NCBI GenBank assembly: GCA_022494885.1
Contig: JAGVSM010001655.1
Span: 38,911 to 102,910, forward strand
Source of the DNA: Micrasema longulum
Lineage: Eukaryota > Arthropoda > Insecta > Trichoptera > Brachycentridae
Reading direction: 5' to 3'
DNA length: 64,000 nucleotides
The notes beneath the pieces were generated by a model. That model did not search any database and was not told the DNA's origin. It saw only the letters and a program-made list of their open reading frames with translations. The stretch's first letter is position 1; every line of letters begins with the position of its first letter. A program made the translations under genes and the position numbers. Positions 54,173 through 64,000 of this stretch are shown piece by piece.

Positions 54173-55105
54173 TAATTTTTAACTTTATAATAAAACAATA
54201 ATAATATATTATACAAAACAAGAACACCATAAAAAAATAACACTATATTTCTATATCAAAAGAACAAATAAAGACAGACATATGATTTACGTGAAGCAAC
54301 AAACAACTTACTCAAATAATTGAAAAATTATCAATGAGTTTGGAACTCAAAACCCATAAAAGACAATCCAGTCTTAAACCCCTCTCCTGAAAATAAGATT
54401 TGTCATTGAGAACTTAATACGCTTTTCCGAAATATCAAACGCTCGTTGCAAATTTTTAAAACACTGTTTTTGTGAGTTGTGACTTTAGGGGCGCTTTTAT
54501 GTTTATTTATTTAAATGTTTGATGCATGTTATAAAAATGCATCTAATAGAATATGTACGTTAAATTAGGAAACATTTTGAGAAACATTGTTTATTCATTT
54601 GTAGTTCTTTCTTTCATATTTTCTTAAACGCCGTCCAAAATTAACCTTTTGAAATTCCTTGTTTTTTCACTCTCAATTTTAGGCGGTAACATATTTGAAT
54701 TCAACATTTCGAAATATTCGTGCGATCATTATGTAAGGGATGATTCTATTTCCACACACATTTCTTTGTAAGCACGAAAGCACAATGTATCAATGAAAAA
54801 CTCATCAGGAAATATTGTTACAAGGCAAAAGCTCTTTACAAAAGCTTTGGATAAACTTATTGTGCATGAAGAGTATTTTCTAAGCACTACGGGAAGCTTG
54901 TGAATAGATTTCCGCAGCATTTTCAAATCGACTCGAAATAACAAAACAAGGCTTGTTTGCCAATAGGAGTGTTTTCCTTCGATATGCGAAGGTAAAATAA
55001 ACGATGACAACTTTTGTGATTCTGATCAAACTCAGGCACGTCTCACAGCTTCAAGGAGTTTATTGTTTGATGGCAAAAGATTACAGCGCTCTCCAATAGT
55101 TGTTA
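54173..55105. other. Non-coding, nothing recognised
   Basis: A minus open frame at 54729-55010 (93 codons) has no motif I can name. Confidence 0.35.
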
Positions 55106-55113
55106 GATACAAC

Positions 55114-56091
55114 CAGGGCCGTATTACCGCTATAGGCACACTAGGCCCCGGCCTAGAAAATGCTGAAAATTTACCGTATTTTATGAAACGAATTTTTTAT
55201 CTAGGTATATTTTTTAATGTGATTATTGACATATTATTACAGCTAAACTGGCCGCCAGGAACCCCGAGTCTTCAAGGAAGCCCGAGCTCGACAGGTTCAT
55301 AATGAAAAAAATGCTGACAGAAAAGCAATAATACAGTATTACAACTCAACCAGATGAAAACAACCTCACGGGCGACCCTATATGGAGCTGTGGAGAGAGC
55401 GCATAGCCGTGAAGAGTGGAGACGCTTTGTCAATGGAATGGCCGGTGAGAGTACCAATGATCACGACCCTCAGAACTAAGGAACGACAGAGAAGAAGAAG
55501 AGTGTAATTTAGTATTAGATACTTATTTACATACGGGCCTCAACCTCGGTAAAGGGGGAGGCCTGACCAAAAAAAACAGGAAATGAATCGAATTATAATT
55601 ATTTTGTGAAATACGGTATTTGTCCAGGTTTGTGTTTAAGTGGTTAACGATAATAAGCTACGAACTACATTAAATGTGCAAAACACAGATTTGTTTCTCA
55701 TGTTCAAAATAAGTGATAATCCAATGTCCCGAACCATTCTATGATTTAAATCAAATTTACGTAAAACTTTTAAACGCGTAAAAAATTTCGTTAACCAAGC
55801 AAATAAAAATGCATAGATGTATATGTTTTCTTGAATTAGAACGTATGGTAAAATCACTACTAAAAATTATATTTTTAAAGCGCAGTTTTCTTTGTTGCCC
55901 AAGGCGTTAAGACATTAAGTTCTGTCTCTGGGCCTGGGCCTGGGATTATGATATTTCTATGCCCGCCTGTATTGTTTATAATGTCAAAGTACTTACGTAA
56001 ATATGTAGAAGAAATGTTTGTTTTATTCTGTCATCAAAAAGGCCCCCGACTCCTGGGGCCTAGGGATCCTGGATTTCTAAATGCGGCCCTG
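55114..56091. mobile_element. hAT-like non-autonomous element, 978 bp
   Basis: Ends: CAGGGCCGTATTACCGCTAT, then TAGGCCCCGGCC at the left; read from the right, CAGGGCCGCATTTAGAAATC, then CTAGGCCCCAGG. The 8-bp target duplications are GATACAAC (55106-55113) and GATACAGC (56092-56099), 7 of 8 identical. GC-rich CAGGGCCG termini with 8-bp duplications are typical of hAT. It contains a LINE 3' fragment at about 55330-55515 and no transposase. Confidence 0.8.
55330..55515 (+). pseudogene. LINE C-terminal fragment inside the hAT-like element
   Basis: The plus strand reads LYGAVERAHSREEWRRFVNG, then a stop after HDPQN and a (GAA)n-like tail (GAAGAAGAAG) at 55490-55502. The E-W-R-R-F-V and H-D-P-Q spacing is the last part of some RTE/R1-like ORF2 proteins. 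It probably inserted into the hAT-like element. Confidence 0.5.
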
Positions 56092-56204
56092 GATACAGCA
56101 CAGTCTTACAAAGCTGGTTCTCCTACATCACTCCGTAATACCCGCACTACTAATACCGAGATTATTATTTATACCAATCAATTTCTAAATCAACACATTA
56201 CCAT

Positions 56205-56403
56205 TTACAAACAAACAAAACATCACGCCGGTTCCCTGAAGAAGTTCTGTCGTTTCGTATAGACTTCGTTTCTTTTACATTTATACACCTTCTTATCCAA
56301 GCACGCCGATTATTCTGACTTTTGACATGCACATGTATTTGTTGGATTTGGTTGTATCATGTCTTCCGCGTTCCTTCTCGTATTCTGCATTCATCAACAT
56401 TTT
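56205..56403 (-). mobile_element. RTE-B LINE 3' end
   Basis: The tail is AAACAAACAAAACATCACGC on the plus strand. It continues with GCACGCCGATTATTCTGACT and TTGTTGGATTTGGTTGTATC, which match 44600-44660. Internal deletions shorten it. Confidence 0.65.
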
Positions 56404-56900
56404 CATCATCATCATCTCAACTGGTTATACAACATGCTCTGGGCCTTAGCCTCCTCCATGTGTCGCCATCTCCCTCTATCCTGGAATGTGCGGATGTTAA
56501 TAGCATCCAAATACCGCTGCACTCCATCCAGCCATCGGAGTTCGGGTCTACCTACGCTACGTCTACCTTGGGGCTTTGTGTGAGGTATGTTACTGGGCAC
56601 TCTCTCTCCACCAATATTTCTACGTGCCCTGCCAACCGCAGCCTCCATTTTTAATAAATTGCGCTATGTTGGGCTCATTGTAGATACTGTAGATTTTTTT
56701 GTTGCATCGCATTCTCCAAACTCCGTTAATCTGCTCAGCTCAGAGTGTCTTTCTTAATATTTTCCTGTCAAACATGAAGAGAGATGTCTTATCTTTTTTA
56801 CTCAATACTCAGCATTCAGAGCCATCCGCGAGTACAGGACGTAACAGTGTTTTGTAGATGGTGATTATTCTTCCTTTTGTTTTGTTAATAGTATTCTTCT
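56404..56900 (-). pseudogene. LINE ORF2 C-terminal fragment with (GAT)n tail
   Basis: The minus frame (56412-56648) reads GRARRNIGGERVPSNIPHTK, then PQGRRSVGRPELRWLDGVQR and YLDAINIRTFQDRGRWRHME, ending EEAKAQ...LR before a (GAT)n tail at 56404-56416. The G-R-R-x-x-G-R-P-x-x-R-W-L-D-G-V and D-R-x-R-W-R blocks are typical of the end of a widespread arthropod LINE ORF2. The region above 56650 is frame-broken but reads as the same protein (CDATKK-like, then NIAQFIKN-like). Confidence 0.7.
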
Positions 56901-57555
56901 ATTGGCGTATTTGTTAAAAAACTTTAGTATGTAAGCATATTTTTGCCAATTATTTTATAAACAAGTAGTAATATATTTTGATTTTATCAATAGTCATTCA
57001 TGCAAAATAGGAGAGTGTTTGATAAAACGCGGAGGATATGTAAATATTCACAATTTACTGGCATTGTAAGGGGTAAATAGATGCTTTAGTAAACTGCGCG
57101 CTTGAAACAGGAATTCATCTCCCTTAGCATAGAAGAGTACCTAAATCTCAGAGGAAATGGAGGCCCTTGAGACAGCAGGAAACAAACTGAGACCAATAAG
57201 TCTGCTTTAGATAACAACAAAGGAGTTGACTTGCTACAAGCTTCATATTGATTGAAAAGACGAACTCTGCAGCTTCAATATAAACAAGAGTAGACCAACT
57301 AACGGTGCGCGAGCCACAGAAAACAACTGAAATATACAACAACAAAAAAAGCAGCATAATTTTTTACATAAAATATAAAAACATAGTGTTGATTACCAAC
57401 ATTAGCAGCATTTAAAACTTTATTCCAAATTAGGTACTATTGTAAAGTAATAAATAGAGCAAAAAAATCCAAACAAAACCGTACACTTATCTCAAAAATG
57501 TTTTTTTTACTTAATACACCAAAGTACTAATAATTGTTGGTTACGAATTATGTGA
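56901..57555. other. Non-coding, nothing recognised
   Basis: 57120-57360 is somewhat GC-richer. No motif in either strand. Confidence 0.35.
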
Positions 57556-57816
57556 GTGTGCATTTGTCAATTATTGTCACAATTTCTACATCCTTTGTAC
57601 CCACAACAACTGTTCACTTCCTACCTTCAATATCCTTTGATAACCCGCCACAACAAGACCTCGTGTAGTATATATTATTTCGTTGAACGTGTGCCGCATC
57701 AAACTCATTGTTTCCACCAACCACCAGTGTTGAGCATCAGATTGGTGTTTGCCCTAGTGTTGGTACCGCTCGCAGGTGACCGTCGGAACCAAGCAATTCC
57801 ATCAAGAATCAACCAG
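57556..57816 (+). other. Open frame ending at a splice-donor match
   Basis: An open frame of about 87 codons runs to CAACCAG followed by GTTAGT (GT at 57817-57818), a good donor. Its last part reads LSIRLVFALVLVPLAGDRRN, then QAIPSRINQ, a hydrophobic stretch followed by a polar one, as in a secretory signal peptide. No ATG precedes it in a suitable position (the nearest codon is TTG). It may be a first exon with a start further upstream, or chance. Confidence 0.2.
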
Positions 57817-57837
57817 GTTAGTGGCTTCCATTCCTGA

Positions 57838-58429
57838 TTCATTTCATTTGTTGGGGTTGTGACTGATTGACACTGCATACCGCATAGAAGGATATTAATT
57901 TATTTATATTTAAATTAAAATACAGTCCACTATGTTGTAGAAGCCCTAGGGTTTCACCCCCCGCTATTTCTCGCCCCGCATCCACGTGGCAATTCGTTTC
58001 CCAGCAGTTGTATATGTGCCTTCGAAACACTAATATTATAAATTTAATATTACGAGATGTTTAATAGTTAACGATCGCTGAAATAAGCTTTTCAGTATAC
58101 ATTTTACATTGACTTAAGAGGATCCTTCAATAAGGATTTCAAATCAATGCCTTTAGCAGCAGTGATAACCGAATACTAATTTCAATACATTAATCGAAGT
58201 GGTGTATACTTTATAGAAATCGGTACCATAGAATTAATGGTGAAAACCAAAACAAGGTTAATATTACAACCACTACTAAGCTTTTAACGCTCTTAAAGAG
58301 ACACAATATAATTAATTTAATAAATAGATAATAAACGTATTACTAATGTTGATTTCTTCCGAAAACTAAATCTACTGAACAAATAGATGAGTTTTTACTT
58401 GAGTGACTGGTTATGAGTGACTAGATATT
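57838..58429. other. Non-coding, nothing recognised
   Basis: No supported feature. Confidence 0.35.
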
Positions 58430-58495
58430 TTTTTGAGTGTCTAATCCGCGAGTCCGCGACATTACCATATGGCCATGATTTGGTTAATTTATAAA
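58430..58495 (-). mobile_element. SINE-C head fragment
   Basis: TAATCCGCGAGTCCGCGACA, then TTACCATATGGCCATGATTT aligns with the head of 53236-53435 read on the same strand. Confidence 0.45.
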
Positions 58496-58547
58496 AGTAC
58501 TTATGGATTTTCAAAGCATATTGTTATTTTTAATGTAAACCTTTTAA

Positions 58548-58631
58548 CAAATTACAACAGAGATGGAAAACATTTTAAAGAAGGGAATTTGGAAGTCTAG
58601 GCATTTACAGGGCTTATGATCTGCCATTAAG
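58548..58631 (+). mobile_element. Left end of TTAA-foldback family
   Basis: TTAACAAATTACAACAGAGA, then GAAGTCTAGGCATTTACAGG matches the left end at 39381, including TTAA at its edge. It is cut off at about 58631 by a LINE 3' end. Confidence 0.65.
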
Positions 58632-58825
58632 CGTGTTGTCCAGATGTTTTTTGAAATACATGTTTATGTAATAATTTTCAATTTTTATTTATGCTATTGT
58701 TTAATAATGTGTATGCTTTCACTCTCCACTATGTTGTATCCCAACTCATCTTGGCCTCATAGAGGTAGGGATACGTGATTATTTAAAAAAAATATATATT
58801 TGTATGAATAAACTAAATCAATTAA
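58632..58825 (+). mobile_element. LINE 3' end with terminal hairpin (family H)
   Basis: GTGTTGTCCAGATGTTTTTT, then CTCTCCACTATGTTGTATCC, a hairpin GTATCCCAACTC against GGTAGGGATAC (58736-58774), and ATATTTGTATGAATAAACTA at the end. Third copy of this 3'UTR, after 10086-10312 and 11796-12012. Confidence 0.65.
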
Positions 58826-58954
58826 AAAAAACAGCCATTGGCAGGTCATACGCCCTGTTAATGCCTAAATTCATTTATTGCGATTAATTTATTGTAATCT
58901 AGCTTCAAAAAGTAAATTTTATCAACTATCAAATATTTAAATTTAGTACATGAG

Positions 58955-59335
58955 GTCTAGAATTCCAACCGTCCATGCGCTCAGTAGCTGCAAGACTTGT
59001 TGTAATCTAACTTCTATTTTTATAATTTTTATTTTTATTTATTTTTTTAAAATATCACTTAAACTCTAAACTTCATTGTCAAATAAAATAAAACAAAAAA
59101 TGTAAAAGGGGGCTAGATTAATAACTGTCGATGCGTATTGTAGCTGCAAGACGTGCTGTAATGTAGCTCTTATATTTATAGTAATATATCATAATTGGAG
59201 ACGAGGAACTAGAATTCCAACCGTCCATGCGCTCTGTAGCTGCAAGACATGCTGGGATATTTATTTATTGTACAGCGCCCTTGAGGTGATTTTCACAAAA
59301 ATGGCGCTATATAAATTATTATTATAACAGGGTTG
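58955..59335. repeat. Three diverged copies of a 45-base unit
   Basis: Copies lie at about 58959-59005, 59113-59162 and 59209-59252. The shared order is CTAGAATTCCAACCGTCCAT, then GCGCTCTGTAGCTGCAAGAC and a TGCTG-type end. The third is followed by a GCGCTATATAAATTATTATT end at 59305-59324, a tail type known from invertebrate SINE/LINE 3' ends. Probably a retrotransposon 3' end with internal duplication. Confidence 0.55.
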
Positions 59336-59699
59336 TTTTTTGGAATACATGAACGAATATGAAGACTTTAGCCTTTCCGGTAAAAGATCTTGTTTTCAAT
59401 ATAAAAAAATCGAATATTGCAATTATAATTCAAGGATATTATCTCTCGACTTACTGTTGCTTGTTTGTCATCGATAAAGTTAATCTTTTACACTATAAAA
59501 TACATTGTTTGTTGATCTAAATTATACTTCCGGAACGACGATAAGATTGGTGGCTGCTTTTCGGCATTTAAAGGAAATGGACTTATCTATGCAAGTGGTT
59601 AATATTACACAAACCTCTACAAAAAAAAAACATTAATATGATTAATTTTTACAACCCTTTCTACACAAACGCTGGATACTTAAATTCTTATCTATTGAA

Positions 59700-60060
59700 T
59701 ACGCGTTACTCGCACCTACCCTAAAATTGTTTTATTTTGCGGAAACCCCCATCACTAGGTAAGCCAGCAAGAATTCTCAATATATATTGACCTTATATAC
59801 ATTTTCAAAATACTTAATGAAATAAGTGATGTCCCATCTCGGAATTCAATTTTTTTTCATGTTCCTAACCGTGTCACCAGAAGTCAAAATCTTCTATTTA
59901 TCATTTTTTTTAAGGGCCGCTTTTGTTTTAATGTTCAGAACGTCCATATTATATATATTCAATGTCCAGAACGAGTAGATAAGTCAATTCGTCTTTGTCA
60001 CACAACTTAAATTTCTTTGGTATAGATCTTCCGGCTTTTCGTAGATCTCTTCGACATTAG
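59700..60060 (+). pseudogene. Decayed LINE C-terminal fragment
   Basis: Broken plus-strand reading: YKILNEISDVPSRNSIFFHV, then PNRVTRSQNLLFI and FNVQN. The L-N-E-I-x-D-x-P and V-P-x-R-V-T-R-x-x-N-L blocks fit the CR1/Jockey C-terminal region. Frames shift repeatedly. Confidence 0.4.
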
Positions 60061-60349
60061 CACAGTGTGGGGTAAAGATGGATTAGCGTAGGTTAGCTCG
60101 AAGTCTTATTTGTTGACCGTGTTTTTAAATATATTGTATACGATTATTTTATTTCCCTTGTTTGTCTTTGCTTATATAGTTTTATGATATTTTTTTTCAG
60201 TTCCTTGTACATATGTTTTTTATTATTATTAATAATCCTTTCGTTAAACGTTGATTTTAACATTTTGGCGAAACGTCCGTTAGTCATTCAATTGAATGCC
60301 GGCATTTAATTAACAGCCTAGCAACCCAATTGAGTGGCTGATTTAACAA
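60061..60349. other. Non-coding, nothing recognised
   Basis: No supported feature. Confidence 0.35.
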
Positions 60350-60405
60350 TTAGGCGGCGGCATAGACATTTACAGGGCGTACAACGTGTCATTGACTGGT
60401 TTTGG
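60350..60405 (+). mobile_element. Fragment of TTAA-foldback family
   Basis: TAGACATTTACAGGGCGTAC, then AACGTGTCATTGACTGGTTT matches part of one arm of 39381-40155. Confidence 0.5.
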
Positions 60406-61065
60406 CCTACCTGTACCGCAAAATTTAATTGAAAAAAAACTTGAAATTGTGTTTTCGTCAAATCTGTCAAAATGAATTGCTTCATTTAATTTCTTCATAC
60501 CTATAATATAACTGTTTAATATTTTCAAATATATTAACGTATTCTTTACAGATATTACACTTTGACGCAATAAGTCATATTTTTTTTGTTTTTTATCTTG
60601 AATAAATAGAAAAAACTTTGAAATAAAACACAGCGTCAGAATTTCAATATTATTTTCAAAATAAATCATACCTAATTCACTTAATAAAGTCGGCTACTAA
60701 ATATTTACAATTTGCACCAAAGTTAGAATATTCTGGTTGCGGTTTTATTATTTTCCGAACCACTTATGAGATTTAATCGTAAAAAATAAACGGAATCGTT
60801 AACAATTGGAACAATTGAATAGAATGAAAGAGTACAAAATGATGAAAGATTGGAGGTGATATCGCAGGGGAACGAATTTCGGTTCCGTTATTGAATTCCA
60901 GCCTCCAGCGCATATAAAATATCAACCGTTTAGTGTTTACAGTCTACGCGGAGGAAGATAAAGCTCAACAACTCTTAAATATTTATGAAAATGAAATTGA
61001 AATATGGCAAATGACAACGCTGTTTTGAATTAATCGAAATATTACAAATATATTATGTATTTACT
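60406..61065. other. Non-coding, nothing recognised
   Basis: CATATAAAATATC at 60910-60922 is a TATA-like motif without a convincing initiator or gene. Confidence 0.35.
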
Positions 61066-61069
61066 GCCT

Positions 61070-61530
61070 TGTTCCATCAAACTAAAAAACATTCAAGTGT
61101 ATTCATAAAAAATCTAGATGGAAATTCGTTGAAGTTAATCTTAACGCAAAGCGGACTGTAGCGAAAAAACGAATTTTGTTCAGTTTCGTAAAAGGTTGGA
61201 TATATTTTAAGAAAGGAAAGGAGCATGGAAATGGACCTACCTTTGATTCTACGAGAATATTCTTCTATTTCGGGTACTGGATGATGAAATTTCACAATGA
61301 CATGTGATATTAAACGAATTATTATAATAACTCTCTCAACGACGCGCGACGATTCCAAAAATTCTTATGCAATATTTAATGTAATGTCAAAATTTTGATC
61401 GTTTTTAATCCAAATGTTCTAATTTTGTGTATCTTCTATCTTGACAGGTAGGTTAAAAGAATAATAGGAAAGACAGGTAATCGGCCAGAAATAATATCGA
61501 CGAATGCTGTTTCATACTAAACAGTTAATT
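61070..61530 (-). repeat. Dispersed repeat R, copy 2
   Basis: The reverse complement shares CTGGCCGATTACCTGTC, TGGAATCGTCGCGCGTCG and CAGTCCGCTTTGCGTTAAGA with 22330-22720. The minus frame includes ESSRVVERV, then HHPVPEIEEYSRRIKGR. It is slightly longer than copy 1. Confidence 0.6.
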
Positions 61531-61950
61531 AGGTAACTATAAAAATAATTACGCTTTGTTTTTTAACCGCATTTTTTGAACTATAAGACGGACTTTTTTA
61601 CTCTAAAAATTTTACCAAAAATTAGAGTGCGTCTTGTGGTCCGATGCGTCTTATCGTCCGCAAAATTGCCGACCGATATCAAAGCTACACAAGCTTCCTT
61701 ATATGAGTTTAATCATGTTATCCTAATTTATAATTTGAACAGTGTCTACTAAATACTATATCTAATACATACGAAGCATTTTATCACAAAGTTACAGCTT
61801 CAAAAATAAATTTAAAAGACTTAAATCCGCATTTCAATACTTTTTTAAACTTTACTTTTCAGACGACATAATTGATAATCAAGTTCACGAGATAATAAAT
61901 TAGGTAAGAACTAATGAAAGAAGAGCTACAATTATTAAACTTAAAGGATA
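61531..61950. mobile_element. Single arm of foldback family G and flanks
   Basis: GCCGACCGATATCAAAGCTA, then CACAAGCTTCCTTATATGAG at about 61668-61710 matches an arm of 23683-23880. Just upstream, 61570-61665 contains CTATAAGACGGAC and GTGCGTCTTGTGG-like palindromic pieces. No gene seen. Confidence 0.5.
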
Positions 61951-62125
61951 GGCGGCCTCCGTGGTGTATTGGCCAAGACGCTTGACTCGCGCACGGAAGG
62001 CTCCGGTTCGATTCCCGGTGAAAACACAAAAATTAAATGTGATTTTTCTCAAACCTGTTTGTTCTGTGCTGTAAATTGCCACTGTCAGTAGGCTTTCTAG
62101 CCTTTTGTCTTGTAAAAAAAAACAA
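61951..62125 (+). mobile_element. SINE-A
   Basis: GGCGGCCTCCGTGGTGTATT, B-box region GGCTCCGGTTCGATTCCCGG, body CTCAAACCTGTTTGTTCTGT. The 3' end (GTCTTGTAAAAAAAAACA) has diverged from the family consensus. Confidence 0.8.
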
Positions 62126-62247
62126 ATAACATTGTGTAATCTTACGTATTTTCGTTTTTGTAATAATGGTTTTTTAGACAAAAATAATTCAATTTAATTA
62201 CTATTACTATTAAATATTTATTATTATTAGTTTATTATTTACATACG

Positions 62248-62497
62248 CCCTGGGCCTCAATGGCAATGGGAAGTTAACAAAGATATATTCGACTGTCTAT
62301 AAAAATTAAGATATTTGTGTACGAAAATGAGTATATTTGCATTCACAATAAAGTATCTTCATCGGTAATCTATAATTGAACATGTTTAAAATAAAAAAAT
62401 GTATGCATATTCTGCTTTTCACACAGAAAACTTAATTTTACTTTGTAGATAAAATTGAAGATAAATGTTAACTTTCCATTGTAATCAAGACCCAGGG
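62248..62497. mobile_element. MITE family P, 250 bp
   Basis: CCCTGGGCCTCAATGGCAAT, then GGGAAGTTAAC at the left is mirrored by GTTAACTTTCCATTGTAATC, then AAGACCCAGGG at the right. The reverse complement aligns with 26888-27134 (TTCAATTTTATCTACAAAGT, then CGATGAAGATA). Confidence 0.75.
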
Positions 62498-63837
62498 GGC
62501 TTTTACATGACAGGTATACAGTAAAAAACAAAGAGTTTTATGAGCATGCAAATTTGAATTTTTATGTTTATGGTATAGTACGAATATATTTTTTTTGTTT
62601 ACTTAGATATTTCTAGAAAAAGAGAGCATCTCATTGCGAAGGGGATATCGAAATCTGTGCATTTAGTGTAGCAACCGTAATTCGCTATGATCCACCGTTT
62701 CAAATATTTTCGACGTAATTTCTCAAACGGGTCCAGATAATATTTCCGAAATGAAATCCGTGAACGATCAATAATGACCACAGAAAAATATCACGCGGAG
62801 ATTGTATATCTTGAGGAATGGTTATGTCAAAGTACGCGGTAACGGCGCCTTTAGACCACCACTGAAAGACTCGTTAAAATAATGTAATAATTGGCTTGCA
62901 CAATGGACCGTTTAGTCCCGAGTCCCGAGTCCTCAGTCCCCACGCAAGCGCAAGCGCTGTTGCCATACTCGATACTCGTCATAAATCAACCACAATAATT
63001 GCATTGAAAATTTGAACTCGAGTACCTACACACATTTAGTACTTAAATAGGGAGTATTTAGGCAAGGATTTTCAACGCTAGCTAGGCAACAAACGCATAA
63101 ATTACACTTAAGGCTGTAGTCTGGTAAAACGCACGAAAAATGATGAGGAAATCATACGATTTTGCCACTTTAAAACGAATGTTTTTTTTAAATCGCGCAA
63201 TAAAAAACCTAAAATAAATAAGAACAATAAGGTTTCAAGGTATTTCTATTTAAGAAATACTTAAAAGTTTTTTGTAACTAAAATATAATTACTTCTAGAC
63301 CGGCAGATTACGCCATTTCAAATTTCGACTAAACTTAGGAGCGACGATTCTCATATATACACTAAGTATTGAATTTGTTGTAATGATTTAAAGGTAATAA
63401 ATTAAACACGAAAGTGGCCGGGGCAAACTAATATTTTATTGTTTTTGAAAAAAAATACAAGCGTTTTAAATCACATCAATTTTTGTGACAATTTCCTTTA
63501 TTTCTACGTAAAATTATGCCTTCGGTAATACTTATTATAAATAGTTATTGTAATATTTTAGTTGAAACCTTTTTTTATAGAATTGTATTCTCTTTTTTTT
63601 TAAAGAAGATAATTCTGGTTGTAATATTCAATTTCTAACAATATCTTCTTTAGGTTTTCATTACTTTCATACCTGCCCCCACCGGTACCTGTAATTTCTA
63701 ATATTTAAGTAAAACATAAATACGGAAGTTCAGTGGTTAAAAAAATAAATTGTTAAAAGACTATTAAACTAAGACGAAAAAATGTTTTTATGAATTTTAT
63801 ATACAGTATTATCAGCGCTATGATTTTTCTAAAGTTT
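62498..63837. other. Non-coding stretch
   Basis: A short tandem GTCCCGAGTCCCGAGTCCTC lies at 62914-62933. No gene recognised; a 60-codon minus frame at 62599-62781 has no motif. Confidence 0.4.
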
Positions 63838-64000
63838 TGTGTTTTTGAAATAACTCCGCGTGCGACGTCAGGGGTTCTCTTCCGCTTATTCTTGATCAGT
63901 TCTGCCATCAGCCCATTGACGGCATACAAACCGGAAATCTTCCTATCATTGGTTGATTCATATGAACTAGTGACGTCGTTTAAAGTAGTTCGTTTTAATT
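63838..64000 (+). repeat. Dispersed repeat E, runs off the window
   Basis: TTGAAATAACTCCGCGTGCG, then ACGTCAGGGGTTCTCTTCCG, CAAACCGGAAATCTTC and GATTCATATGAACTAGTGAC align with 16915-17075. The window ends at or just after its 3' end. Confidence 0.65.

Noticed and set aside
1..64000. CRISPR arrays, bacterial operons, phage or plasmid genes
   Set aside because: No regularly spaced repeats, ribosome-binding-site and gene arrays, or prokaryotic protein families are present. Composition and repeats are those of an insect-like genome.

Overview
The window looks like eukaryotic, AT-rich, non-genic DNA from an arthropod, most likely an insect. Lepidoptera is plausible: the non-LTR retrotransposon C-termini carry RWFGHVERMD, GRPRKTW and NNRRACMRR blocks of a kind I associate with moth and butterfly RTE-like LINEs. 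That is recollection, not a search. There is no bacterial-style gene packing, no operon, no CRISPR array, and no host gene I can name. Nearly all long open frames are chance AT-rich frames or pieces of LINE reverse transcriptases.

The layout is a dense mosaic of old, mostly truncated mobile elements separated by featureless AT-rich stretches. (1) tRNA-derived SINEs fall into at least four groups. SINE-A has a Val-like head and a TTGTGGTGCAAAAATAAA end. SINE-B has an unusually long leader before its tRNA-like head and a 3' end running into (GAT)n or (GTT)n. SINE-C and SINE-D have other heads. (2) 3' fragments of several LINE families occur: RTE-like with (GTA)n or (GTTT)n tails, CR1/Jockey-like with WNxLP C-termini, a family with a 3'UTR hairpin, and one piece with an RNase H-like domain. 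(3) Many foldback/MITE elements occur, including two approximately 1 kb hAT-like non-autonomous elements with 8-bp target duplications (4145-5151 and 55114-56091), a TA-flanked 374-bp element (15177-15550), and a TTAA-flanked foldback (39381-40155).

Several insertions are nested and can be ordered in time: a MITE inside a SINE-B (1321-1477 and 26888-27134), an RTE-like LINE inside the TTAA foldback with an 11-bp target duplication, another RTE-like LINE inside a CR1-like LINE also with an 11-bp duplication, and a LINE inside a dispersed 'repeat E' element (35097-35750).

Non-repeat candidates are weak: four open stretches next to good splice-site matches (6709-6940, 14486-14712, 44052-44382, 57556-57816), a possible donor-bounded exon near 5700-5858, and a TATA-type promoter candidate near 50790. 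The repeat pair at 22330-22720 (+) and 61070-61530 (-) keeps a similar peptide in both copies and may derive from a coding mobile element. Family names without a database search are provisional.
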